Positions 16,694 through 25,797 of a stretch of DNA of 62,512 nt are shown here, piece after piece (positions within the stretch are counted from its first letter, which is position 1; each line of letters opens with the position of its first letter). Below the pieces are notes generated by a model. That model worked only from the letters and a program-made list of their open reading frames with translations. It did no database searches and had not been told where the DNA came from. The translations under genes were made by a program, and so were the position numbers. The DNA comes from Microbacteriaceae bacterium PS02067 (lineage in GTDB: Bacteria; Actinomycetota; Actinomycetes; Actinomycetales; Microbacteriaceae), in assembly GCA_029960085.1 (NCBI GenBank), contig JASCPG010000008.1, forward strand, positions 1 through 62,512, given 5' to 3'.

Positions 16694-16705
16694 ACTGAAA
16701 GTATG
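16691..16705. promoter_or_regulatory. Operator CATACT-gaa-AGTATG over the MFS start
   Basis: A 6+3+6 palindrome with the same arms as the PadR upstream site at 14231-14243. On the minus strand it includes the MFS start codon and a possible -10 (CATACT, 6 nt before the ATG), so a bound regulator would block a leaderless promoter. Confidence 0.6.
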
Positions 16706-16808
16706 CACCCGCGAGTGTCCGCTGTCCAGTTGTGGTCTGACAACGCGGTTCGAGGGCTGCGCGCGCCCGCGGCATCGACGCGACACCCCGTTGGGCGGAT
16801 GCCGGGCG

Positions 16809-16814
16809 TACCGT
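16809..16814 (+). promoter_or_regulatory. -10 element TACCGT of a leaderless promoter
   Basis: TACCGT ends 6 nt before the ATG at 16821, and no ribosome-binding site is seen, so the sulfurtransferase mRNA probably starts at its AUG. Confidence 0.5.
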
Positions 16815-16820
16815 CGGATC

Positions 16821-17660
16821 ATGACCGATCACCTCATCACCGCCGCCGATCTCGCCGCGTCGCTGCATACGGATCACCCGCCCATCGTCCTCGACGTGCG
16901 CTGGCGGCTCGGTGGGCCGGACGGGCACCCCGACTACGTTGCCGGGCACATCCCCGGAGCGGTGTTCGTGCGCCTCGACGAAGACCTCGCCGCGCACGGT
17001 GATCCTCGGGCGGGGCGGCACCCCCTGCCCGAGGCGGCGGCGTTCCAGGCATCCGCCCGCCGCTGGGGGATCGACGACGGCGACACGGTCGTCGTCTACG
17101 ACGACTGGCAGGGCTACGGGGCGGCGCGGGCATGGTGGATGCTCCGCGACGCCGGGCTCGCGGCGAGCGTGCTCGACGGCGGACTCGCCGCGTGGCGCGC
17201 CGCGGGGCTTCCCTTGGAGCAGGGCGAGATCGTCCCGGCACCCGGCAGCGTCACACTGCACCCGGGACGGATGCCGCAGCTCACGATCGACGAGGCGGCG
17301 GCGCTCGCCGCGAGTGCGGACGGCGTGCTGATGGATGCCCGCGCGGGCGAGCGCTACCGGGGCGAGACCGAGCCGATCGATCCGCGCGCCGGGCACATCC
17401 CCGGGGCGATCAGCGCGCCGACGTCCGAGAACGTCAACGCCGACGGCACGCTCCGCACTGCGGCGGAACTCGAGGCGCGCTTCGCAGCGCTCGGCATCGG
17501 CGACGGCCCGGTCGGGGTCTATTGCGGCTCAGGCGTCAGCGCCGCGCAGGAGGTGCTCGCGCTCGCCGTCGCCGGTCGGGATGCCGCGCTGTACCCGGGC
17601 TCGTGGAGCGAATGGTCCCAGCATCCCGATCGACCCGTGGCGACGGGCGCCCAGGCGTAG
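16821..17660 (+). CDS. Thiosulfate / 3-mercaptopyruvate sulfurtransferase, second copy
   Basis: A 279-residue two-domain rhodanese closely related to the product of 8152-9012: both start MTD-LIT, share DVRWRL-GPDG-P-YAGHIPGA in domain 1, RYRGE-EPIDPRAGHIPGAI in domain 2, and the catalytic loop VGVYCGSGVSA (Cys near residue 235). The substrate loop differs in only one position (CGSGVTA against CGSGVSA). The two copies are dispersed rather than tandem and each has its own promoter, so they may serve different conditions. It is followed 39 bp later by a zinc alcohol dehydrogenase on the same strand. Confidence 0.9.
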   Translation: MTDHLITAADLAASLHTDHPPIVLDVRWRLGGPDGHPDYVAGHIPGAVFVRLDEDLAAHGDPRAGRHPLPEAAAFQASARRWGIDDGDTVVVYDDWQGYGAARAWWMLRDAGLAASVLDGGLAAWRAAGLPLEQGEIVPAPGSVTLHPGRMPQLTIDEAAALAASADGVLMDARAGERYRGETEPIDPRAGHIPGAISAPTSENVNADGTLRTAAELEARFAALGIGDGPVGVYCGSGVSAAQEVLALAVAGRDAALYPGSWSEWSQHPDRPVATGAQA

Positions 17661-17699
17661 ACGCACGCGCAGCCCGCGCCGCGGGTGTTGACTGGAGGC

Positions 17700-18728
17700 A
17701 TGAGAGCCGCCTACATGTACGCGCCCGGCGACGTCCGGGTGATCGATGCCCCCGATCCGCGGATCGAAGAGCCGGGGGATGCCCTCGTGCGACTCGTCCG
17801 CACGTGCGTGTGCGGCAGCGACCTGCATCCCTTCCACTCGATGAAGCCCAACCCGCGTGGAGTGTCGATGGGCCACGAGTACCTCGGTATCGTCGAGGAG
17901 GTCGGGGCCGACGTCGCCACCGTGCGCCCCGGCGACCTCGTGATCGTGCCGTTCGTGTTCTCGTGCGGCGTCTGCGACTTCTGTCGCGAAGGGTTGCAGA
18001 CCTCGTGCCGGCTCGCGGGACTGCGCAGTCGGCGTGGGTCGGAAGGGGCGCAGGCCGAGATCCTGCGGGCGCCTCTGGCCGACGGCACGCTGTACAAGGT
18101 CGAGGCGGGCGAAGAGCGCTACGCGAGCCTTCTCACCCTCAGCGATGTGTACGGCACCGGCTTCCATGCGGCGCTGACGGGCGGCGCGTCGGCCGAGACG
18201 ACGGTCGCCGTCATCGGCGACGGCGCCGTGGGGCTGCTGGCGGTGCTGTCGGCGCGGCTGCTCGGTGCGGAGCGCATCATCCTCATGGGCCGCCACGAGT
18301 CGCGCACCGACCTCGGGCGCGAGTTCGGTGCGACCGACGTCGTGGCGGAGCGCGGCGACGACGGTATCCAGGCGGTGCGCGAGCTGACCGGGGGCGACGG
18401 ATGCCACGTCGTGCTCGAAGCCGTCGGCCACCTCCCCGCGTTCGAACAGGCGCTCGGCATCGTCCGCGACGGCGGCCGCATCGCGCGGGTCGGCGTGCCG
18501 CAGTACACGGAGGGCCCGATCGGCCGGTCGCAGTTCGCCCGCAACGTGACGATCACGGGCGGTGTCGCCCCGGTGCGCGCCTACATCGATCGGCTTCTGC
18601 CCGGCATCCTCGACGGAACGGTGGACCCCGGCCGCGTCTTCGACGTCGAGCTTCCGCTCTCGGAGGCCGCCGAGGGGTACGCCCTCATGGACCGCCGCGA
18701 GGCGCTCAAGGTCATGTTGCGCCCGTAA
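17700..18728 (+). CDS. Zinc-dependent alcohol dehydrogenase, MDR family
   Basis: A 342-residue medium-chain dehydrogenase. Catalytic zinc ligands lie in VCGSDLH (Cys near 40) and GHEYLG (His-Glu near 61-62); the structural zinc loop is complete (CGVCDFCREGLQTSC, about 91-105); the nucleotide-binding motif reads VIGDGAVGLLA (about 174-184) and is followed by a basic residue region typical of NADP or NAD enzymes of the Tdh/glutathione-independent formaldehyde dehydrogenase-like group. Substrate cannot be stated. I use the ATG at 17700, which begins the conserved MRAAYMYAPGDVRV; GGAGG is very close upstream, and GTG or TTG codons at 17685-17690 are alternatives. Confidence 0.9.
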   Translation: MRAAYMYAPGDVRVIDAPDPRIEEPGDALVRLVRTCVCGSDLHPFHSMKPNPRGVSMGHEYLGIVEEVGADVATVRPGDLVIVPFVFSCGVCDFCREGLQTSCRLAGLRSRRGSEGAQAEILRAPLADGTLYKVEAGEERYASLLTLSDVYGTGFHAALTGGASAETTVAVIGDGAVGLLAVLSARLLGAERIILMGRHESRTDLGREFGATDVVAERGDDGIQAVRELTGGDGCHVVLEAVGHLPAFEQALGIVRDGGRIARVGVPQYTEGPIGRSQFARNVTITGGVAPVRAYIDRLLPGILDGTVDPGRVFDVELPLSEAAEGYALMDRREALKVMLRP

Positions 18729-18752
18729 CCGTGATGGCGAGGCGCGGCGCGG

Positions 18753-19778
18753 TCAGCGCGGCCGTGCGGTCGAGGCGCGGACGACCAGTTCGGGCTCGAT
18801 CATGGCCGACGACGCGGTCGGGTCGTGATCGAGGGCGGCGAGCAGCGACTGGATGCTGAGCCGCCCGAGCGCGGCGAAATCCTGGCGCACCGTGGTCAGA
18901 GGAGGCAGGAAATGACGGGCGTCGGGGAGGTCGTCGAATCCGACGATGCTGATGTCCTCGGGCACCCGGATGCCCCGTTCGTGGAGGGCGTGGATGAGCC
19001 CCAGTGCCATCTGGTCGTTGCCCACGAAGATGGCCGTCGCGTCGGCGATCTCGGGAGCGGACCTGCCGATCCGGTAACCCGAATCGCTGCTCCAGTCGCC
19101 GGTCAGCTCCGGCAGGAGGGGCAGGCCCTCGGCGGTGAGACGGTCGCTGAACCCCCGGGAGCGCACGCGTGCGTCGCCCCAGTCGGCCGGTCCCGCGAGG
19201 TGCAGGATACGGCGGTGGCCGAGCGCGATGAGGTGGTCGACGGCATGCACCGCCCCCGCGTACTGGTCGACCGCGACGGTCAGCAGGTCGTTCTCGGGTT
19301 CGGTCGCGAGGAGCATGGTCGGCAGGTCGCGCCCGAACTGGCGGAGAGCGGGGAGGGTCGAATAGCGCGGTGCGATGACGCAGAGCGCTTCGACGTCCTG
19401 GAGCTTCAGATGGTCGTACGCGCCGTCGAGGTCGCCGTCGACGGTGACGGCCGCGACCGCGTAGCCGGCGTCACGTGCGGCCTGCTCGATGCCGCGCATC
19501 GTGCTGCCGGGCCCGAACTCGAGGGGGCTGTCGACGATCACGCCGATCCGCCGCGATCGGTTGGTTGCGAGCGCGCGGGCGATCGACGACGGCGTGTAGT
19601 CGATCTCCGCCATCGCGGCGAGGACCTTCTCACGTGTCGTGGCACGGATGTTGGGGTGGCCGTTGACGACGCGCGACACGGTCTGGTGCGAGACGCCGGC
19701 GAGCGCAGCGACATCGTAGATGCTGGGTTTGCCGCCCGTCGCCGTACGCCTCGACCGGGTGTGGGCCTGATCGGACAC
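18753..19778 (-). CDS. LacI-family regulator of the arabinose operon
   Basis: A 341-residue LacI/GalR regulator: helix-turn-helix and hinge at about 18-75 (SIYDVAALAGVSHQTVSRVVNG, then RALATNRSRRIGVIV) and a periplasmic-binding-protein-like effector domain at about 76-335 (GFDDLPDARHFLPPLTTVRQDF near the end). The GTG at 19778 has a strong ribosome site (GAGGAGGTGAGGG). It is divergent from the arabinose operon, and two LacI-type palindromes lie between them (19899-19908 and 19921-19934). It therefore very probably represses araDBA and is relieved by arabinose or a phosphorylated derivative; this is inferred from position. Confidence 0.92.
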   Translation of the reverse strand: MSDQAHTRSRRTATGGKPSIYDVAALAGVSHQTVSRVVNGHPNIRATTREKVLAAMAEIDYTPSSIARALATNRSRRIGVIVDSPLEFGPGSTMRGIEQAARDAGYAVAAVTVDGDLDGAYDHLKLQDVEALCVIAPRYSTLPALRQFGRDLPTMLLATEPENDLLTVAVDQYAGAVHAVDHLIALGHRRILHLAGPADWGDARVRSRGFSDRLTAEGLPLLPELTGDWSSDSGYRIGRSAPEIADATAIFVGNDQMALGLIHALHERGIRVPEDISIVGFDDLPDARHFLPPLTTVRQDFAALGRLSIQSLLAALDHDPTASSAMIEPELVVRASTARPR

Positions 19779-19898
19779 CCCTCACCTCCTCCTCCGCATG
19801 TGCGGGCTCTGCAGGGGAACCTTACCGCCCTGTCGTGGGGTGCGGCCGCCGCTCCCAGTCCGGTCCGGATGCGACGTCGAGGGGCGTTTTTCCCACTG

Positions 19899-19908
19899 CA
19901 ACCGGTTG
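19899..19908. promoter_or_regulatory. Perfect LacI-type palindrome CAACCGGTTG
   Basis: A 10-bp perfect palindrome of the CAACCGGTTG class bound by many LacI regulators, in the divergent region between the LacI gene and the arabinose operon and 13 bp before the second site. Confidence 0.5.
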
Positions 19909-19920
19909 ATCCCATCCAAT

Positions 19921-19934
19921 TGTGAGCGCTAACA
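19921..19934. promoter_or_regulatory. LacI-type operator TGTGAGCGCTAACA overlapping the ara promoter
   Basis: TGTGAGC and GCTAACA are near-perfect inverted repeats around a GC centre, very like the classical lac operator core. The 3' arm overlaps TAACAT (19930-19935), a possible -10 for the arabinose operon, with TTGATC (19905-19910) as a weak -35 at 19 bp. Occupancy would block the promoter. Confidence 0.6.
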
Positions 19935-19988
19935 TTAACGCATCAGTACGTCCGAAGCGGGGCGCGTGCTCACCGGAGGGAAGAGATC

Positions 19989-20510
19989 ATGAGCGGGTCT
20001 GTGCCCGAAACCACCCCCGAGACGGAGGCCGCGATCGCCCGCGTTCGCGCCGATGTCGCACGTCTGCACGGAGAGCTGGTCCGTTACGGCCTCGTGGTGT
20101 GGACCGGCGGCAACGTGTCCGGTCGGGTGCGGCTGGGCGGCGACCCCGGTGACGACCTCTTCGTCATCAAGCCGTCGGGGGTGTCGTACGACGACCTGGC
20201 GCCCGAGAACATGATCCTCTGCACGCTCGACGGCGAGGTCGTCGCGGGCACTCCGGGCAGCGAGCGGAGCCCTTCGAGCGACACGGCTGCGCATGCGTAC
20301 GTGTATCGCAACATGCCCGAGGTGGGCGGAGTCGTGCACACGCACTCCGACTACGCGGTGGCGTGGGCGGCGCGCGACGAGGAGATCCCGTGCGTCATCA
20401 CGGCGATGGCGGATGAGTTCGGTGGCCCCATCCCGGTCGGCCCGTTCGCGATCATCGGCGACGACTCGATCGGTCGCGGGATCGTCGAGACGCTCCGCGG
20501 TCATCGCTCC
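19989..20510 (+). pseudogene. araD: L-ribulose-5-phosphate 4-epimerase, C-terminus lost
   Basis: The first 174 codons match class II aldolase/AraD proteins that interconvert L-ribulose 5-phosphate and D-xylulose 5-phosphate: GLVVWTGGNVSGRV, FVIKPSGVSYDDLAPENMI, the SSDTAAHAYVYRNMPEVGG helix, and the zinc-binding VHTHSDYA near residue 115. Full-length enzymes have about 230 residues. Here the match stops after IVETLRGHRS at about 20510, so the third zinc His (in the GVLxxNHGPF block) and the C-terminal catalytic Tyr are missing. The frame then runs on out of phase through the kinase gene to 21494. The loss is a deletion of at least 50 codons, not a single-base shift. The start (ATG 19989) has a GGAGGGAAGAG ribosome site. 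Confidence 0.85.
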
Positions 20511-20547
20511 CGCGGGGGAGAGAGCAGGGACCGCCGGCGACCCGATC

Positions 20548-22128
20548 TTGGCCGGTCGGACCGCTCTCGGGATCGAGTTCGGCTCGACCCGCATCAAGGC
20601 CTGCCTGATCGATCTCGACGCCCCCGATACGGTGCTCGCGGTCGGCGGCACCGCGTGGGAGAACTCCTTCGTCGACCGCCTCTGGACCTACCCGATCGAC
20701 GAGGTGCGCGCGGGCCTGCAGGCCGCGTACGCCGATCTCGTCGCCGACGTCGAGCGCCGCCACGGTGTCGCGCTCGAGACCGTCGGCTCGATCGGCATCT
20801 CGGCCATGATGCACGGCTATCTCGCGTTCGACGCCGACGGCGAACTGCTCGTCCCGTTCCGCACCTGGCGCAACACGAACACCGGGGCGGCGGCGGCCGA
20901 ACTGAGCGATCTGTTCGAGACCAACATTCCGCTGCGCTGGTCGATCGCCCACCTGCGTCAGGCCGTCCTCGACGACGAACCGCACGTCGCCCGCATCGCC
21001 TCGGTGACGACCCTCGCCGGGTACGTCCACGAGGCGCTGACCGGGCGCCGCGTGCTCGGAGTGGGGGATGCCTCGGGCATGTTCCCGATCGCCGGCACCG
21101 GGGCATCCGCCGACTACGACGAACGCCTCGTCGGGCGGTTCGACGCGCTCGCCGCCGCCCAGGACATCCCGCCGCTGCGAAGCCTCCTGCCCGAGGTGCT
21201 CTCCGCGGGCGCGGACGCGGGCGCGCTCACCTCCGAAGGCGCCGCCCTGCTCGACCCGACCGGCAAACTGCACCCGGGCATCCCGTTTTGCCCGCCCGAG
21301 GGCGACGCCGGAACGGGAATGGTCGCCACGGGCGCCGTCGCCCCGCGCACGGGCAACGTCAGCGCCGGCACGAGCATCTTCGCGATGGTGGTGCTCGAGC
21401 GGCCGCTCGCCGCCACGCACCACGAACTCGACCTCGTGACGACGCCCGCCGGCGACCCGGTCGCGATGGTCCACTGCAACAACGGCGCGAGTGAGCTCGC
21501 GGCGTGGGCGGGCATGTTCGCCCGGTTCGCCGCGGCGTCGGAGGCCCCGCTCGATGACGACACCGTGTTCGACGTGCTCTTCCGCGAGGCGCTCACGGGC
21601 GATGCCGACGCGGGTGGCCTGCTGGCGTACAACCACCTGGCGGGGGAGCCCATCGCCGGACTCACGGAGGGTCGCCCGCTGTTCGTGCGCACGCCGGAGA
21701 GCTCCTTCACGCTCGCGAACGCGATCCGCGCACAGCTGCACGGGGTGTTCGGCATCCTGGCGCTCGGCATGCGCGTGCTCGACGGCGAAGGTGTCGGCCT
21801 CGACCGGATGTATGCCCACGGTGGAATGTTCCGCACGGCGGGCGTCGCCCAGCGTTTCCTGGCCGGTGCTCTCGACGCCCCCGTCGCCGTCGGCGCGACC
21901 GCCGGCGAAGGCGGAGCATGGGGAGCTGCGGTCCTCGCGGCGTTCCGCGCCGCCGTCGCGCAGGGGACCTCCACCGACCTCGGCGGCTATCTCGCCGACG
22001 TCGTGTTCGCCGACGCGGAGACCTCGATCACCGCACCCGATCCGGCCGACGTGGCCGGCTTCGCCCACTATCTCGACCGTTACCGGGCGGGGCTTCAGGT
22101 CGAAGCCGCCGCCGTGCACTACCTGTAA
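20548..22128 (+). CDS. araB: L-ribulokinase-like FGGY carbohydrate kinase, start uncertain
   Basis: An FGGY-family kinase that would phosphorylate L-ribulose. Recognisable blocks: [19 protein letters not shown] (phosphate 1), [21 protein letters not shown], the [13 protein letters not shown] phosphate 2 loop, and [20 protein letters not shown] with [12 protein letters not shown] near the end. No ATG or GTG precedes the conserved region in frame after the break in araD. I mark the TTG at 20548, which gives 526 residues; the natural start codon may have been lost with the araD tail. With no stop between them, ribosomes translating araD would read through in another frame, so expression of this gene may be impaired. 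Confidence 0.8.
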   Translation: MAGRTALGIEFGSTRIKACLIDLDAPDTVLAVGGTAWENSFVDRLWTYPIDEVRAGLQAAYADLVADVERRHGVALETVGSIGISAMMHGYLAFDADGELLVPFRTWRNTNTGAAAAELSDLFETNIPLRWSIAHLRQAVLDDEPHVARIASVTTLAGYVHEALTGRRVLGVGDASGMFPIAGTGASADYDERLVGRFDALAAAQDIPPLRSLLPEVLSAGADAGALTSEGAALLDPTGKLHPGIPFCPPEGDAGTGMVATGAVAPRTGNVSAGTSIFAMVVLERPLAATHHELDLVTTPAGDPVAMVHCNNGASELAAWAGMFARFAAASEAPLDDDTVFDVLFREALTGDADAGGLLAYNHLAGEPIAGLTEGRPLFVRTPESSFTLANAIRAQLHGVFGILALGMRVLDGEGVGLDRMYAHGGMFRTAGVAQRFLAGALDAPVAVGATAGEGGAWGAAVLAAFRAAVAQGTSTDLGGYLADVVFADAETSITAPDPADVAGFAHYLDRYRAGLQVEAAAVHYL

Positions 22129-22136
22129 GGAGCATC

Positions 22137-23639
22137 ATGCCTTTGTCCACCTCTCTCGAGAGCTACACCGTCTGGTTCGTGACGGGCAGCCAGGGCCTCT
22201 ACGGCGAGGAGACGCTCCGCCAGGTCGCCGAACAGTCCCAGCAGGTCGTCGCCGGCCTCGCGGGCCTCCCCGTCACGGTCGAGTGGAAGCCCGTCCTGAC
22301 CGACTCCGACGCCATCCGCCGGCTCGCCCTCGACGCGAACGCGGACGACTCCGTCATCGGCGTCATCGCGTGGATGCACACGTTCAGCCCCGCCAAGATG
22401 TGGATCTCGGGTCTCGATGCGCTGCAGAAGCCGCTCCTGCACCTGCACACGCAGGCGAACGTCGAACTGCCCTGGGCCGAGATCGACTTCGACTTCATGA
22501 ACCTCAACCAGGCCGCCCACGGCGACCGGGAGTTCGGCTACATCCAGACGCGTCTCGGCGTCGCGCGGAAGACCGTCGTCGGTCACGTCTCGAACCCGGC
22601 CGTCCGCGGCCAGATCGAGGACTGGCAGCGCGCCGCGGCCGGTTGGCAGGCCGCGCGCACGCTCAAGCTCGCCCGCTTCGGCGACAACATGCGCTACGTC
22701 GCCGTCACCGAGGGCGACAAGACCGAGGCGGAGCTACGCTTCGGCGTCCAGGTGAACACGTGGGGGGTCAACGAGCTCGCGGATGCCGTGGCCGCGGCAT
22801 CCGATGCCGACGTCGACGCCCTCGTGCAGGTCTACCTCGACTCGTACGATGTCGTCCCGGAGCTCCTTCCGGGCGGCGACCGGCACCAGTCGCTGCGCGA
22901 CGGCGCCGCGATCGAGATCGGGCTGCGGAGCTTCCTCGAGGCGGGCGGCTTCGGCGCGTTCACGACGTCGTTCGAAGACCTCGGCGCCCTGAAGCAGCTC
23001 CCGGGCCTCGCCGTGCAGCGCCTCATGGCGGAGGGATACGGCTTCGGTGCGGAGGGCGACTGGAAGACGGCGATCCTCGTGCGCGTCGCGAACGTCATGG
23101 GTGCGGGCCTCCCCGGTGGTGCCTCGCTCATGGAGGACTACACGTACGACCTCGTCTCGGGCGACGAGAAGATCCTCGGCGCGCACATGCTCGAGGTGTC
23201 GCCGTCGCTCACGACCGCCAAGCCGCGGCTCGAGATCCACGCACTCGGCATCGGCGGCAAGGACGACCCTGTGCGTCTCGTCTTCACGGCCGACCCCGGG
23301 CCCGCCCTCGTCGTCGCGATGAGCGACATGCGCGACCGCTTCCGCCTCGTCGCGAACGTCGTGGAGAACGTCGAGGCGCCCGACCTGCCGAAGCTCCCGG
23401 TCGGCCGCGCGATCTGGAAGCCGCAGCCCGACTTCGCCACGAGCGCCGCCTGCTGGCTGACCGCCGGTGCGGCACACCACACCGTCATGACGACGGCCGT
23501 CGGCATCGAGGTGTTCCGCGACTTCGCGGAGATCGCGAAGACCGAGCTCGTGGTCATCGAGGAGGGTACGACCGTGCGCGAGTTCCAGAAGGAGCTGCGC
23601 TGGAACCAGGCCTACTACCGCCTCGCGCAGGGGCTGTGA
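22137..23639 (+). CDS. araA: L-arabinose isomerase
   Basis: A complete 500-residue L-arabinose isomerase (L-arabinose to L-ribulose, Mn-dependent). Family landmarks: [16 protein letters not shown] at the N-terminus, CxxW-equivalent [47 protein letters not shown], and the metal-site region [32 protein letters not shown]. The metal ligands Glu near 306 and 331 and His near 348 and 447 fall in conserved positions (HMLEV; AAHHTVM). The ATG at 22137 follows AAGGAGCATC. It is the third gene of the arabinose operon and looks undamaged. Confidence 0.95.
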   Translation: MPLSTSLESYTVWFVTGSQGLYGEETLRQVAEQSQQVVAGLAGLPVTVEWKPVLTDSDAIRRLALDANADDSVIGVIAWMHTFSPAKMWISGLDALQKPLLHLHTQANVELPWAEIDFDFMNLNQAAHGDREFGYIQTRLGVARKTVVGHVSNPAVRGQIEDWQRAAAGWQAARTLKLARFGDNMRYVAVTEGDKTEAELRFGVQVNTWGVNELADAVAAASDADVDALVQVYLDSYDVVPELLPGGDRHQSLRDGAAIEIGLRSFLEAGGFGAFTTSFEDLGALKQLPGLAVQRLMAEGYGFGAEGDWKTAILVRVANVMGAGLPGGASLMEDYTYDLVSGDEKILGAHMLEVSPSLTTAKPRLEIHALGIGGKDDPVRLVFTADPGPALVVAMSDMRDRFRLVANVVENVEAPDLPKLPVGRAIWKPQPDFATSAACWLTAGAAHHTVMTTAVGIEVFRDFAEIAKTELVVIEEGTTVREFQKELRWNQAYYRLAQGL

Positions 23640-23689
23640 GCGTCGTCGAGGAGGGCGCCCTGACCGCCCCGGTGGGCCAGGATGGAGAC

Positions 23690-24640
23690 ATGACCTCCAC
23701 GCCTCGCTCCGGCACGCAGTTCGAGATCCGCTCCGGCGCCTACACCGCCGAGATCGCGAGCGTCGGGGCATCCCTCCGCACGCTGCGATACGACGGTCGC
23801 GACCTCGTCGTGCCGTTCGACGCCGACGAGGTGCGGCCCGGGTACCGCGGCGTTGTGCTCGCGCCGTGGCCGAACCGTGTCGTCGACGGCCGGTACACAT
23901 TCGACGGCGCCGAGTACGAGCTCGCCATCACCGAGCCGAACCGCGGGCACGCCCTGCACGGATTCGCGGCGTGGCTCGACTTCGACGTGACGGCGCAGTC
24001 GGACGATGCGGTCACCCTCGAGGCGACGATCCAGCCGCGGACGAGCTACCCGTGGCGCGTCCGTGTCGAGACGACCTACCGCCTCGGTGCGGATGGGCTG
24101 ACCCAGTCCGTCCGCTTCGAGAACGTCGGCGCCGACGCCGCGCCCGTCGGCACGGGGCCGCACCCGTACCTCGTGGCGGGTGCGGGGCCGCTCGACACGT
24201 GGACGCTGGAGCTGCCGGCATCCGACGTGCTCGAGGTGACGCCCGACCGGCTGTCGCCCGTGACGCTGCGCGACGTCGCGGACTACGAGCCGGCCCGCTT
24301 CGACTGGCGTGAGCCGCGGGTCCTCGGTGCGGTGCAGATCGACCACGCGTACACCGGTCTCGCGCGCGACGCGGCGGGTGCGGCGACCGTCCGGCTCACC
24401 GACCCGTCGGGCACGGGCGTCGAGATGGTGTGGGACGGTGCCTGCCCGTGGGTGCAGATCCACACGGCGGACCTTCCCGGCGGGGCGGCGCAGCCGTTCC
24501 ACCGCGCGGGACTCGCCGTCGAGCCGATGACGTGCGCACCGGATGCCTTCAACGCGGCCCGGTACGACTTCGACGCCGGGCTCATCGTGCTCGACGCGGG
24601 TGCGTCGACCGAGGCATCCTGGCGCATCACCGCTCTCTGA
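23690..24640 (+). CDS. Aldose 1-epimerase family protein
   Basis: A 316-residue galactose mutarotase-fold protein, last gene of the arabinose operon. Conserved features: WPNRVVDGRYTFDG (the N-R of the substrate site near residues 63-64), NRGHALHGFAAW (His near 87 and 90), GTGPHPYLVAG (catalytic His near 161), and HTADLPGGAAQPFHRAGLAVEPMTCAPDAFN (with the catalytic Glu in VEPMT near 283). It would interconvert alpha and beta anomers of arabinose or another aldose entering the pathway. I use the ATG at 23690; an in-frame GTG overlapping the araA stop (23636) would add 18 residues with no family match. A strong terminator follows. Confidence 0.9.
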   Translation: MTSTPRSGTQFEIRSGAYTAEIASVGASLRTLRYDGRDLVVPFDADEVRPGYRGVVLAPWPNRVVDGRYTFDGAEYELAITEPNRGHALHGFAAWLDFDVTAQSDDAVTLEATIQPRTSYPWRVRVETTYRLGADGLTQSVRFENVGADAAPVGTGPHPYLVAGAGPLDTWTLELPASDVLEVTPDRLSPVTLRDVADYEPARFDWREPRVLGAVQIDHAYTGLARDAAGAATVRLTDPSGTGVEMVWDGACPWVQIHTADLPGGAAQPFHRAGLAVEPMTCAPDAFNAARYDFDAGLIVLDAGASTEASWRITAL

Positions 24641-24684
24641 CGTTCGTCCGGCCGCGCGAGTTGCGCACGCGGGCGGGACACGCA

Positions 24685-24714
24685 AAAGGCCCCGGAGTAC
24701 GCTCCGGGGCCTTT
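24685..24714 (+). terminator. Rho-independent terminator of the arabinose operon
   Basis: A perfect 13-bp stem (AAAGGCCCCGGAG / CTCCGGGGCCTTT) with a TACG tetraloop, 44 bp after the aldose epimerase stop. The A/T ends of the stem supply a short T-run on either strand, so it can stop the operon; nothing in 24715-24879 looks coding. Confidence 0.85.
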
Positions 24715-24879
24715 CGCGAACCGTGCGGATCATGCGCCGACGACACCTGTGCTTGCGTGTCGTGCGACCACTCGCCTCGACGAGGACCGCGGGGAGTCTT
24801 CGCTCTCCTGGAGCCCGACGATCACGTTACGCGCGCCGCCGCCCTGCACTGAGGGGATTGTCACCACGTCGGGCGGGTG

Positions 24880-25716
24880 CTAACCGAGCGGACCCGTGTC
24901 GGTCGCGGCGCGCAGGGGGCGGCGCATGAACGACCAGTACCCGGTCGGGAAGAGCCGCGCCAGCACGTCCACGAGGCGTGCCTCGCGCCCGACCATCGTG
25001 CGCGCCCGGCGAGAGATCGTAGCGGTGACGATCTTCGCCGCGGCATCCGCGGGCTCCGTGTGATACATCGCCGCTTGCGCATCGGCGGCGCGCTGGGCCA
25101 CCTCGGGATCGATCGCGGCGGCATACCGACCATGGAGGATGATCCCTGTCTTGACGCCCGCCGGATAGATCGCGCCGACTGTCACGGTGGTGTCCTCGAG
25201 CTCATGCCGCAGCGCCTCGGTGAAACCGCGGACCGCGTACTTGCTCATCGCGTACGGGATGCGCCCCGCGGGGGCAGCGAGCCCGTAGATGGAGACGAGG
25301 TGCGTGATGTGCGCCGCAGGCGAGCGGCGCAGCGCCGGCAGCAGCGCCTGCGTGATGTTGACGGTGCCCCAGAGGTTGACGTCCATCAGCCAGCGCATCT
25401 CCTCCATCGTGAGCTGGCTGATGTTGCCGAGCATCGACGAGCCCGCGCACGTGATGAGCGTCTGCACGTGCGGGTGCGCGACCGAGATCTCGGCGGCGAG
25501 GGCGGTCACGGCGACATCGTCGGTGAGGTCGACGACGTGGCTCGTGTGGCCGTCACCGGGGAGCGACGCCGCGACGGCGGAAAGGCCTTCGGGGTTCCGG
25601 TCGACGAGCGCGATCCGTGCGCCTTGTGCCGCCAGTTGACGCGCGACCTCCGCGCCCATCCCGCTCGCCGCTCCCGTGATGACGCTCGTCGCGCCCGTGA
25701 CATCCAGCTTCGGCAT
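24880..25716 (-). CDS. SDR-family NAD(P)-dependent oxidoreductase
   Basis: A 278-residue classical short-chain dehydrogenase. The nucleotide loop is TGAASGMG (residues 14-21), the NNAG-equivalent reads TCAGSSM, and the catalytic Ser-Tyr-Lys set is SIYGLAAPAGRIPYAMSKYA (YxxxK). The C-terminal 40 residues (RARTMVGREARLVDVLARLFPTGYW) are of the type seen in membrane-associated acyl or retinol dehydrogenase relatives. The start at 25716 follows AAGGGCAGG; an ATG at 25770 would prefix a Lys/Arg-rich leader. Substrate unknown. It is divergent from the gene at 25798. Confidence 0.9.
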   Translation of the reverse strand: MPKLDVTGATSVITGAASGMGAEVARQLAAQGARIALVDRNPEGLSAVAASLPGDGHTSHVVDLTDDVAVTALAAEISVAHPHVQTLITCAGSSMLGNISQLTMEEMRWLMDVNLWGTVNITQALLPALRRSPAAHITHLVSIYGLAAPAGRIPYAMSKYAVRGFTEALRHELEDTTVTVGAIYPAGVKTGIILHGRYAAAIDPEVAQRAADAQAAMYHTEPADAAAKIVTATISRRARTMVGREARLVDVLARLFPTGYWSFMRRPLRAATDTGPLG

Positions 25717-25797
25717 CGTCGCCTGCCCTTTCGCGGGTTTCTTCCGCTTCTTCCCTCGATTCTCGTTCATCCGGTTCCGTAGGATCGAAGCGAGGGG

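Noticed and set aside
17685..17699. Earlier starts (GTG 17685, TTG 17688) for the zinc dehydrogenase
   Set aside because: They add MLTGG before the conserved MRAAYMY start and include the ribosome-site sequence in the protein.
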